Positions 36,813 through 43,361 of a stretch of 64,000 nucleotides of DNA are shown one piece after another. Both the position numbers and the translations under genes were made by a program. The notes beneath the pieces were generated by a model, which made no database searches, was not told the DNA's origin, and worked only from the letters and a program-made list of their open reading frames with translations. The stretch comes from Streptomyces sp. NBC_01016. Its GTDB lineage: Bacteria > Actinomycetota > Actinomycetes > Streptomycetales > Streptomycetaceae. The DNA is taken from assembly GCF_026341035.1 (NCBI RefSeq), contig NZ_JAPEOQ010000002.1, positions 434,001 through 498,000 on the forward strand, written 5' to 3'. Each line of letters begins with the position of its first letter. Within the stretch, counting starts at the first letter, position 1.

Positions 36813-36885
36813 TCTCCTGTAGCTCAATTGGCAGAGCAGCCGGCTGTTAACCGGCAGGTTACTGGTTCGAGTCCAGTCGGGAGAG
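36813..36885 (+). tRNA. tRNA-Asn (GTT), second copy
   Basis: 73 bases, five bases after the first copy. It differs at only three positions: compensating acceptor changes (TCTCCTG with CGGGAGA) and one base in the anticodon stem (C for T), so pairing is kept. Same anticodon GTT. Confidence 0.96.
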
Positions 36886-36897
36886 CTGTGAACAAGT

Positions 36898-36927
36898 CCC
36901 TCCGGAGTCCACTCCGGAGGGCTTTTT
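36898..36927 (+). terminator. Intrinsic terminator of the tRNA-Asn pair
   Basis: Perfect 11-base stem (36898-36908 with 36911-36921), 2-base gap, followed by CTTTTT. Confidence 0.92.
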
Positions 36928-37062
36928 CTTGCCTGGTGGAACCGTCCGCGCGCGCGGGGAGTCCTCATGGTCGTGCAGAGCCGGACCATCCGAGGCAGGA
37001 GATCGTATGAGCGGCTATGCTGCGGCAGACGGCGCGCACACTTGTACGCGCCACGCTGAGAC

Positions 37063-37136
37063 GGGGCGGTAGCTCAGCCGGTTAGAGCAGCGGACTCATA
37101 ATCCGTCGGCCGTGGGTTCGAGTCCCACCCGCCCCA
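37063..37136 (+). tRNA. tRNA with CAU anticodon (elongator Met or Ile2)
   Basis: 74 bases with acceptor GGGGCGG/CCGCCCC, D arm, anticodon loop CTCATAA and T arm GTGGGTTCGAGTCCCAC. It lacks the unpaired first position of initiator tRNA, so it is an elongator Met or the lysidine-modified Ile2 that reads AUA. The sequence alone does not settle which. TATGCT at 37016-37021 may be its -10. Confidence 0.9.
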
Positions 37137-37185
37137 CCGCAAGTACGCGGCGCAGAAACGATGCGACCAGCTCGTACGTAACCTG

Positions 37186-37216
37186 ATGGCCCGTCACGGA
37201 AACCGTGACGGGCCAT
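37186..37216. terminator. Terminator between the CAU tRNA and mbl
   Basis: Perfect 14-base stem (37186-37199 with 37203-37216) with a 3-base AAA loop, followed by CTGT. Placed between convergent units, so it may work in both directions. Confidence 0.85.
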
Positions 37217-37259
37217 CTGTCATCCGATGGGCGGGCTCGATGCCCGGGGGCGTGCGCGG

Positions 37260-38297
37260 TCAGTCGGTCAGGGGGCTCAGAGACATCGGCTGGATCCTGC
37301 CCTCCAGCATCTCGCCGAGCCCGCGCACCGCGCACACGTCGGGGCGCTCGGCGATGTGCACCGGGACGCCCGTCGCGGACCGCAGCATCTGGTCGAGGCC
37401 GGGCAGCAGGGCGGAGCCGCCGACCATCATGATGCCGCGCTCCGTGAGGTCGGCGACCAGGTCGGGCGGGCAGTCGCGCAGCACCCTGCCGATGCCGTCG
37501 AGGACGGCGGTCAGCGGGGTGTGGATCGCGCTGCGCACGGCGGCGGTGTCCACATGTACGGAGCGGGCCAGGCCCGTCGCCACGTCGCGGCCGTGGATCT
37601 CGGTCTGCTCCGGGCCCTGCGGGGTGAGGCCGTTGCCGCTCAGGGCGAGTTGCAGGGGGCGTACGGACTGGGACGGCAGCATCAGCGCGTGGTGCTGGCG
37701 CAGGTGCTGGACGACCGCGTGGTCGATGGCGTCGCCGCCGACGGGGATCCGGGCGGCCGTCACGATCGAGCCGAGCGAGAGGACCGCGATCTGGGTGGTG
37801 GCCGCGCCGCAGACGATGATCATCGTTGCCTCGGGCTGCTCCACCGGGAGGCCGCAGCCGACCGCGGCGGCGATCAGGGTGTCGACCAGTTCCACGCGGC
37901 GGGCGCCGAGGCCGATGAGGGTCTCGACGGCCGCGCGCTGGGCCAGCGGGTCCGCGTCGTGCGGGATGGCGGCCGCCGCGCGGAGGCGGGGCTTGCGGCG
38001 AAGGGTGCGGCGGAGCTTGTCGCCGAGCAGGTGGCGCAGCATCCGCTGGGCCATCTCGATGTCGACGACCGTGCCGCCGGAGACCGGGCGCACGACGCGG
38101 ATGTAGTGCGGAGTGCGGCCTGTCATCTTCTCGGCGAACTCGCCGACCGCGATCAGCGCGCCGGTGCGGGTGTTGACCGCCGCCGCGCTGGGCTCATCGA
38201 CGACGAGGCCCGCGCCTTTCACGTACACGCGGGTGCGCGCGGCACCGAGATCGACGGCGAAGTGGCAGCGGCGCAACTGCTCCAGACTGGCGGTCAT
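37260..38297 (-). CDS. mbl: MreB-like rod-shape/actin homologue (Mbl)
   Basis: 345 residues. Actin-fold motifs are visible: phosphate-1 VDLGAARTRVYVKG, phosphate-2 IIVCGAATTQIAVL, and adenosine motif IMMVGGSALLPGLDQML. GGGAGG seven bases before the ATG sets the start. MreB/Mbl proteins of Streptomyces work in spore-wall formation rather than in vegetative cell shape. Compared with true MreB the protein is divergent in the first motif (AARTR instead of TANTL-like), which fits the Mbl type. Single gene. Confidence 0.88.
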   Translation of the reverse strand: MTASLEQLRRCHFAVDLGAARTRVYVKGAGLVVDEPSAAAVNTRTGALIAVGEFAEKMTGRTPHYIRVVRPVSGGTVVDIEMAQRMLRHLLGDKLRRTLRRKPRLRAAAAIPHDADPLAQRAAVETLIGLGARRVELVDTLIAAAVGCGLPVEQPEATMIIVCGAATTQIAVLSLGSIVTAARIPVGGDAIDHAVVQHLRQHHALMLPSQSVRPLQLALSGNGLTPQGPEQTEIHGRDVATGLARSVHVDTAAVRSAIHTPLTAVLDGIGRVLRDCPPDLVADLTERGIMMVGGSALLPGLDQMLRSATGVPVHIAERPDVCAVRGLGEMLEGRIQPMSLSPLTD

Positions 38298-38419
38298 GGC
38301 AGATCCTCCCGAGAGCGCGGACCGTGGTGGGCTCGCCGGGCGGCGACCCTTCTGGCATCCTGCGGTCGCGCGCGGGAGGGCGCTCGTTGGAGTAGGCCGG
38401 GCGGGTCCACAAACGCCGG

Positions 38420-38454
38420 GGCGCCGCCTCCCGTGGGACGTGGGAGACGGCGCC
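38420..38454 (-). terminator. Terminator of the 19-residue peptide gene
   Basis: A 13-base stem (38420-38432 with 38442-38454) with one mismatch and a 9-base loop, 20 bases after the peptide stop codon. Confidence 0.7.
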
Positions 38455-38473
38455 GCTTCGGTGTCCGACGGTG

Positions 38474-38533
38474 TTACACCAGCCAGCCGAGGAAGTGGGC
38501 GAGGCCGGCGACGATGTCGGTGATGACGTTCAT
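38474..38533 (-). CDS. 19-residue hydrophobic peptide
   Basis: ATG at 38533 to TAA at 38474 encodes MNVITDIVAGLAHFLGWLV. AGGAG lies nine bases before the ATG and a hairpin follows the stop. The rarely used TAA stop and the AT-richer surroundings set it apart. The peptide is hydrophobic with a single Asp and His and would form one amphipathic or membrane-spanning helix, like phenol-soluble modulins or type I toxins. Two palindromic repeats sit just upstream. I do not recognise a family; no function is claimed. Confidence 0.6.
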   Translation of the reverse strand: MNVITDIVAGLAHFLGWLV

Positions 38534-38555
38534 GTGACGCGTTCTCCTAGCGATG

Positions 38556-38586
38556 ATGCAAAGTGCATCGGTGATGCAAAGTGCAT
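38556..38586 (-). promoter_or_regulatory. Tandem palindromic operator
   Basis: ATGCA-AAG-TGCAT occurs twice, at 38556-38568 and 38574-38586, an 18-base period. Both lie 22-54 bases before the peptide ATG, in the promoter zone. A further perfect palindrome, GCATCGCGATGC, is at 38610-38621. The remainder of the spacer to 38780 holds no gene I can support. Confidence 0.55.
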
Positions 38587-38780
38587 ATGGGACTTGGGAC
38601 TTGAGATGTGCATCGCGATGCGGTCGCTACGGTCTGCAGCCCGTTGCTTGCGCACCGTAAGCATCGTTGTTCACGTACGCCCCATGCAAACTCTTCGGCT
38701 ACGACCACCTGTTCAAGGGAACAACTGCGCCCCTGTTCGTTTTTTGTGTTCGTATTCCGGATGGGCCTCGCGGGTGAATC

Positions 38781-39368
38781 TCAGGCCTCGTACCAGCGCT
38801 GGAGCAGCCCCCAGGTGAACTCCGCCCGCACCTCGCGGGGCGTCCCCGCCTCGTCGGGGGCGTGGAACGCCAGGCCCCAGCGGGTGGGCGCCGAGCCTTC
38901 GAGGGGGCGGGCCGGGGCGAAGGCGCGGGCCGCCTCGTCCACCGTGCAGGACCAGGGCGTCAGATCGGCGAGGGTGCGCAGGGCCGGGCCCGGGGTGCCG
39001 GGGGTGCGGATCAGCCACTCGTTCCAGATCCCGCCCGTGGGGGCGAGCAGCACCTCGAAGCGCAGGTCGGGCCAGAGCGGCACCGGCCACAGCAGCGCCT
39101 CGCACTCCAGGTCGCCGACCTTGCGGAGCAGGGTGCGCTCCGGGGCGCCGAGCACGGACCGGTAGCGGGAGACCGCTGCCTGCGGGTGGCGGGAGTGCAG
39201 CTTCGCCTGCCAGCGGCGGTTCGCCTCCCGCATCTCGGCGACGGAGGCACCGAGGTCGGCGCGGGCGGTCTCCACAAGGTCCGGGTTGTGGTCGGCCATG
39301 CGGCGCAGCAGGACCAGTTGGAAGTCCAGCGGGGTGAAGGGCTCAGCTGGTGCGGGCATGCGCTCCAT
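38781..39368 (-). CDS. Conserved-looking protein of unknown function
   Basis: 195 residues, no signal peptide or membrane segment. Not recognised. The first half is helical and charged (LDFQLVLLRRMADHNPDL, EMREANRRWQAKL), the second half is rich in Trp and Pro (ALLWPVPLWPDLRFEVLL, GGIWNEWLIRTPG, FTWGLLQRWYEA). Codon bias is normal for the window. Its ATG at 39368 lies inside the end of the FkbM gene (26-base overlap), so it is the last gene of the envelope operon and is probably translated by coupling. It may serve the same pathway; its role is open. Confidence 0.7.
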   Translation of the reverse strand: MERMPAPAEPFTPLDFQLVLLRRMADHNPDLVETARADLGASVAEMREANRRWQAKLHSRHPQAAVSRYRSVLGAPERTLLRKVGDLECEALLWPVPLWPDLRFEVLLAPTGGIWNEWLIRTPGTPGPALRTLADLTPWSCTVDEAARAFAPARPLEGSAPTRWGLAFHAPDEAGTPREVRAEFTWGLLQRWYEA

Positions 39369-40167
39369 GGTGGCGTACGTCGCCGGGGGCCCGCCCGTCC
39401 GGAAGGAACAGCACCGAGTTCACGTACCGCGGGCGGCGTCTTGTCGGGGTGAGGGCGCGGCGCAGCAGACCCTGCGAGGCGATGTGGGAGGTGCCGCGCT
39501 GATGGGCCGCCAGATCGTAGGAGGGCAGGGGCAGCCAGTCGGTCTCCGGTAGGACCCAGCCCTCGTAGCCCTGGGCGCGGAGATGGGCGACGACCGGGGT
39601 GATCGGCTGGATGCGGGTCTCCAGCTCGATGAAGAGGGCGGGCCGGTCGTGGGCGAGCAGGGCCCGGGCGCCGCGCAGGACTCGCAGCTCCGCCCCGTCC
39701 ACGTCGATCTTGATGAAGTCGACGTCGCGCAGGGCGAGTTCGTCCAGGGTCACGCAGGGCACCTCGCGGCCGGTCGGTGCGTGCAGGTCGTCGCGGCGGA
39801 CGAGCGAGGACACCCCGCGTTCGCCGCGCTCGTCGTGCGGCGGCTGCCACAGCGGGGCCGTGCCGGGGCGGTCGCTGGCTGCCGCCCGGACGACCCGCAC
39901 GTTCGCCGGCGCGGACGCGGCGAGCACCCGGGCCAGGTGCGGGACCGGTTCGAGGGTGATCACGCGGCGGGCCCGGTCCGCGAGGCGGTGGGTCCACGGG
40001 CCGTACCAGCCGCCGACGTCGACCGCCGTGCCGCAGGCCCCGGCGGCGGGCAGCATGTCGGCGAGCCGGGTCAGCTCGGGCTCGAAGCGCGGGTACAGGG
40101 CGCGGGCCGTCGCCGCGGTCAGCCGGGCGGGCAGCCAGGGGGCGATCCGGGCGGCGAGTGTCGTCAT
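39343..40167 (-). CDS. FkbM family methyltransferase
   Basis: 274 residues. SAM-binding segment AVDVGGWYGPWTHRL, an acidic end of strand 2 (ITLEPVPH), and FkbM signature FIKIDVDGAELRVLRGA about residue 150. FkbM enzymes O-methylate sugars, sugar chains or polyketides. ATGA overlap with the Trm112-like gene upstream, and the following gene starts inside its 3' end. In this setting methylation of a surface glycan is the most economical inference. Confidence 0.88.
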   Translation of the reverse strand: MTTLAARIAPWLPARLTAATARALYPRFEPELTRLADMLPAAGACGTAVDVGGWYGPWTHRLADRARRVITLEPVPHLARVLAASAPANVRVVRAAASDRPGTAPLWQPPHDERGERGVSSLVRRDDLHAPTGREVPCVTLDELALRDVDFIKIDVDGAELRVLRGARALLAHDRPALFIELETRIQPITPVVAHLRAQGYEGWVLPETDWLPLPSYDLAAHQRGTSHIASQGLLRRALTPTRRRPRYVNSVLFLPDGRAPGDVRHHGAHARTS

Positions 40168-40406
40168 GGCAGCGCCCGTTTCGCCTGCTCGGCCCGTTGC
40201 AGGAGCTGTTCGTGCTCGCCTTCCGCCACCTGTTCGCCGGACGAAGGGAGGAGCTGCGGGATGCCGTCGACGATGGGGTAACGGCGGTGCAGCCGGGGGT
40301 TGTAGAGACTGTCGCCCGTGTTCCCTTCCGGTGCGGGCAGCAGGAGCAGGGGCCCCTTGTCGAGCGGGCAGGCGAGGATCTTGAGCAGCGGGTCGTCAGG
40401 GTTCAT
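40164..40406 (-). CDS. Trm112-family small protein
   Basis: 80 residues. Starts with LLKILACPLDKGPLLLLP and has YPIVDGIPQLLP, the Trm112/YcaR pattern. Trm112 proteins activate or stabilise methyltransferases. Only one of the usual zinc cysteines remains (CPLDKG), as in many bacterial forms. It overlaps the transporter gene before it by 11 bases and the FkbM methyltransferase after it by 4 bases, so an accessory role for FkbM or the neighbouring methyltransferases is a fair inference. Confidence 0.85.
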   Translation of the reverse strand: MNPDDPLLKILACPLDKGPLLLLPAPEGNTGDSLYNPRLHRRYPIVDGIPQLLPSSGEQVAEGEHEQLLQRAEQAKRALP

Positions 40407-41310
40407 GCGGGAGCAACTCCCTTGGTTCTTGGTCCGGTTGTGTGGGGGCGTCGTGTTTCGGCATCAGGAGGAGCACGGCGACCGCGAGGGCCGTGCCCGT
40501 CAGGCGCAGCGTCAGGCGCACCGGCTCGTGGGGCAGCGACTCGCCGAACGCGAGCGTGCCGAGGACCGCCGTGAACAGGCAGGTCACCGTGGTGCACACC
40601 GGGACGATCAGCGAGGCGCGGCAGCGTTGCAGGGCCGCCTGCGACATGACGAGCCCGAACGCGCCCGTGCACATCAGCAGATACGGGTACGGGGACGCGA
40701 ACAGGGCCGGGATGTCCGGGAGTACGCCCGACACGCCCTTGATGGCGAGCGAGCTGACCCCGTAGAGCAGGCCCACCGCGACCCCGTACTCGACACCCGT
40801 GGTCGGGAGCCGGTGGCGGTGCCGCGCGCGGCGTTCCGCGGCGGCGTACAGGGACAGGCCCGCCGCCAGCGAGGGCACGCACACCAGGAGGATGAGGGGC
40901 GCGGGGGAGCGGTGCCCCACCGCGTCCGCGTCCTGCTCGAGCGAGAGCACCACCATGAGCAGCGCCGCCAGGATCGCGGCGATGGCGTAGCGCTCGCGGC
41001 CCGAGGTGCGTTCGCCGAGGAGCCGGGCCGACAGGAGCAGGAGGATGACCAGACCGGAGACGAAGATTCCCTGGGCCGCGGCGATGGGAAGCGTCCGGTA
41101 GACGGCGAGCTGGGCGCCGAAGCCGGAGGCCAGGGCGATGGATCCGGCCAGCCACAGCGGGCTCGTCACCACCTGCCGCAGGAGGTGGGCGGGGCGGCGC
41201 ACGCTCACTTCGGGCAGCCGGGTGAGGGCCCGCTTCTCCAGGACGAAGCCCACGCTGTAGAGCGTGTTGGCGAGCAGTGCCGCGCCGACTCCCCATGCCA
41301 CGGCGGGCAT
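40396..41310 (-). CDS. EamA/DMT-superfamily transporter
   Basis: 304 residues with about nine to ten hydrophobic helices. Starts GVGAALLANTLYSVGFVLEKRAL, with conserved Pro/Gly helix breaks and repeat halves (LPIAAAQGIFVSGLVILLLL and CRASLIVPVCTTVTCLFTAVLG). DMT members include nucleotide-sugar and lipid-linked sugar flippases as well as metabolite exporters. Its place inside a glycan operon makes movement of a lipid- or nucleotide-linked precursor plausible. The start is six bases after the preceding stop. Confidence 0.85.
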   Translation of the reverse strand: MPAVAWGVGAALLANTLYSVGFVLEKRALTRLPEVSVRRPAHLLRQVVTSPLWLAGSIALASGFGAQLAVYRTLPIAAAQGIFVSGLVILLLLSARLLGERTSGRERYAIAAILAALLMVVLSLEQDADAVGHRSPAPLILLVCVPSLAAGLSLYAAAERRARHRHRLPTTGVEYGVAVGLLYGVSSLAIKGVSGVLPDIPALFASPYPYLLMCTGAFGLVMSQAALQRCRASLIVPVCTTVTCLFTAVLGTLAFGESLPHEPVRLTLRLTGTALAVAVLLLMPKHDAPTQPDQEPRELLPHEP

Positions 41311-41316
41311 CGCCGC

Positions 41317-42063
41317 TCACGTCCTTCGTGCGTGCAGGAGAAGGATCGAGGCGAGGGACGGGGCCGCGCAGGCGAGCCGGTCGAGGGGGCGCAGCGGGCG
41401 GGGCACCCCGTGGAACGGAGCCCCTGCGAGGCGTACGACCTCGAAGCCCGACGCGGCGACGAACTCCCTCAGGGCGCGGGGGGTGTAGAGGCGCAGGTGG
41501 CCGACCACTTCGGTGCCCGGCCTGCCGTGGATCGCGCGCAGGCTCACCTCAGAGAAGACGGGCTGTACGCCGGCGAGCAGCAGGGCCCGGTTGTACCAGG
41601 CGGCCAGGTTCGGGGTGGACAGCATCAGATGGCCGCCCGGGCGCAGGACGCGGCGGATCTCGTCGAGCGCGGCGTCGGGGTCGACGAGGTGCTCGACGAC
41701 CTCGGAGAGGAGGACCGCGTCGGCGGACGCGTCCGCGAACGGCAGGCCGTGGCCCGTGAGTTCGCCGCGTACGACCCGGGGAACACGGCGGGCCGCGCGG
41801 CGCAGCGCGTCCTGTGACCAGTCGATGCCGATGAGGCGGTGCTCGTCGGGTCCTGGCAGGAGGCGGGCGGTGGTGGCGGCGGCCGTGCCGTCGCCGCAGC
41901 CGATGTCCAGGACGGTGGCGCGGCGGGTGCCGGACAGGGCGGTGGCGAGGATGCGGGCCTGGCGGCGGGTGCGGGGGGTGCCGGAGGCCACCGGGACGGC
42001 CGGGTTCTCGTAGAAGTCCCTCAAGTCCTTTGGCGGGGCCTCGAGTTCGGGGTGCGTGGTCAT
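41317..42063 (-). CDS. Class I SAM-dependent methyltransferase
   Basis: 248 residues. SAM motif VLDIGCGDGTAAATTA near residue 50, IGIDWS at the end of strand 2, and LLSEVVEHLVDPDAAL with VLRPGGHLMLSTPN. Methyltransf_11 type. ATGA overlap with the upstream condensation-domain gene. The C-terminal half has YNRALLLAGVQP, similar to enzymes acting on large lipid-linked substrates. Substrate unknown. Confidence 0.9.
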   Translation of the reverse strand: MTTHPELEAPPKDLRDFYENPAVPVASGTPRTRRQARILATALSGTRRATVLDIGCGDGTAAATTARLLPGPDEHRLIGIDWSQDALRRAARRVPRVVRGELTGHGLPFADASADAVLLSEVVEHLVDPDAALDEIRRVLRPGGHLMLSTPNLAAWYNRALLLAGVQPVFSEVSLRAIHGRPGTEVVGHLRLYTPRALREFVAASGFEVVRLAGAPFHGVPRPLRPLDRLACAAPSLASILLLHARRT

Positions 42064-43361
42064 GGTGCCTCCTCCTGCGTCGCGTGGAGGTGCTGCTCGA
42101 AGAGGTCGCGCAGGCGGGCCCCGTCACCGGGCCCGAGCAGGGTGCGCGACCAGCGCAGGGCCAGGTGCAGCCGGCCCGCCGTGGACGCCGTCGTGAAGGT
42201 GAGGCCGCGCGGCATCCGGGCCGGGGCCGAGAACCAGACGGCGCGGGCCTTGCCGCCGTCGCCGAAGTCCAGCGGGTAGGGGACGCGGCCGATGTTGCTG
42301 AGCAGGGTGGTCGACGTCCATGGCGCCGCCACCGTGCGCAGGGCGCGGGTGGCGGCGGCGCGCCAGGCCACCGGGGCGTACGGGCTGGTCAACAACGCCG
42401 CACCGTGCCCGAGTTGGGGTCTGGGCTGGGACTTGAGGGTCGCGGTGCGGGTGGCCGTGAGACGCAGGAGGGCGGGGGTGTCCTTCTCCAACTCGGCTGG
42501 TGTGAGGGCCACTTCCACCAGGCGTGTGCCGTTGCCGATGGGCATCGTCGTGTCGCGCGGGCGGTCGTCCACCGGCATGGTGACGCGCAGGGGGCGGCGG
42601 GTGTGGTGGGTGCCGTGCTCCTCGTTCCAGTCGGCGATCGTGCGGGCCGTGGCCACCATCAGCTGGTCGTTGACCGTGTACGGGGCGCCCTTCGGGCGGC
42701 GGGGCACCGACAGTTCGGTGACCACGAGGCCGTTGCCGGGTCGGGGGTCGGGGGTGCCGGCGGAGACCCGGGCCGGGCGGGACCAGGGGGAGGGCGGGGG
42801 CTGCGGGGGGCGTGGGCTCAGGAGCGGGGGAGTGGTGGGCGGCGGGGAGTTGTCGCGGCCGGCGTAGAGCTCCGCTGCGGTGGCGATGACGCGCAGGCAG
42901 GCGGGGCCGTCGAGGGCCGTGTGGTTGATGGTGACGAACAGGACGGTGTTCCCGGTCCCGGGGTCCTCCACCGCCTCCAGGCGGATGGGTGGGGAGGCGG
43001 TGAGGGGTGGGGCGTCGGCGAGGGAGCGGGTGCGGGCCTCGTGCAGGGCGTTCGGGGTGGGGGCCGGGAAGGAGACGGGGGGTACGTCCGCGGTCTTTGT
43101 CAGTTCCCACTCGTAGCGGCTGCTGTACCAGTGGCGGGGGGCCTCGCGCATGAGGATGCGGGGGTGGTGGTGGAGGGCGTCCGTGAAGGCGTGGGTGAGG
43201 CGGGTGGCGTCTAGGCGGGCGGTGAGGTGGATCTCGATGTGGACGGTTTCCGGTTCGCGGTCCTGGAGGCAGTGGCGCGAGACTTCGTCGACGGTGGGGA
43301 AGGGGATGCGGGTGGGCCGTTTGCCGTGGTTGCCCCGGGCGGGGCGGTCCAGGGTGGTCAT
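42060..43361 (-). CDS. Condensation-domain-like acyltransferase
   Basis: 433 residues from the ATG at 43361; a very long frame continues upstream but is only a shadow of the next gene. The active-site motif HxxxDG is intact (NHTALDG, His about 160), and DFGDGG near residue 375 matches the second condensation-domain motif (DFGWG). With no carrier-protein or adenylation partner nearby it is more like PapA or WS/DGAT-type acyltransferases than an NRPS part. It would acylate an alcohol. A Pro-rich linker lies between the halves (about residues 185-215). Start overlaps the AftD-like stop as ATGA. Confidence 0.8.
   Translation of the reverse strand: MTTLDRPARGNHGKRPTRIPFPTVDEVSRHCLQDREPETVHIEIHLTARLDATRLTHAFTDALHHHPRILMREAPRHWYSSRYEWELTKTADVPPVSFPAPTPNALHEARTRSLADAPPLTASPPIRLEAVEDPGTGNTVLFVTINHTALDGPACLRVIATAAELYAGRDNSPPPTTPPLLSPRPPQPPPSPWSRPARVSAGTPDPRPGNGLVVTELSVPRRPKGAPYTVNDQLMVATARTIADWNEEHGTHHTRRPLRVTMPVDDRPRDTTMPIGNGTRLVEVALTPAELEKDTPALLRLTATRTATLKSQPRPQLGHGAALLTSPYAPVAWRAAATRALRTVAAPWTSTTLLSNIGRVPYPLDFGDGGKARAVWFSAPARMPRGLTFTTASTAGRLHLALRWSRTLLGPGDGARLRDLFEQHLHATQEEAP

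Noticed and set aside
36700..37250. Integrated element at the tRNA genes
   Set aside because: All three tRNAs are intact, no integrase or duplicated tRNA 3' end is seen, and the flanking genes look like core genes.
42060..43361. Non-ribosomal peptide synthetase or other biosynthetic gene cluster, because of the condensation-type domain
   Set aside because: No adenylation or carrier-protein domain is present; neighbours are envelope glycan genes, so a stand-alone acyltransferase fits better.
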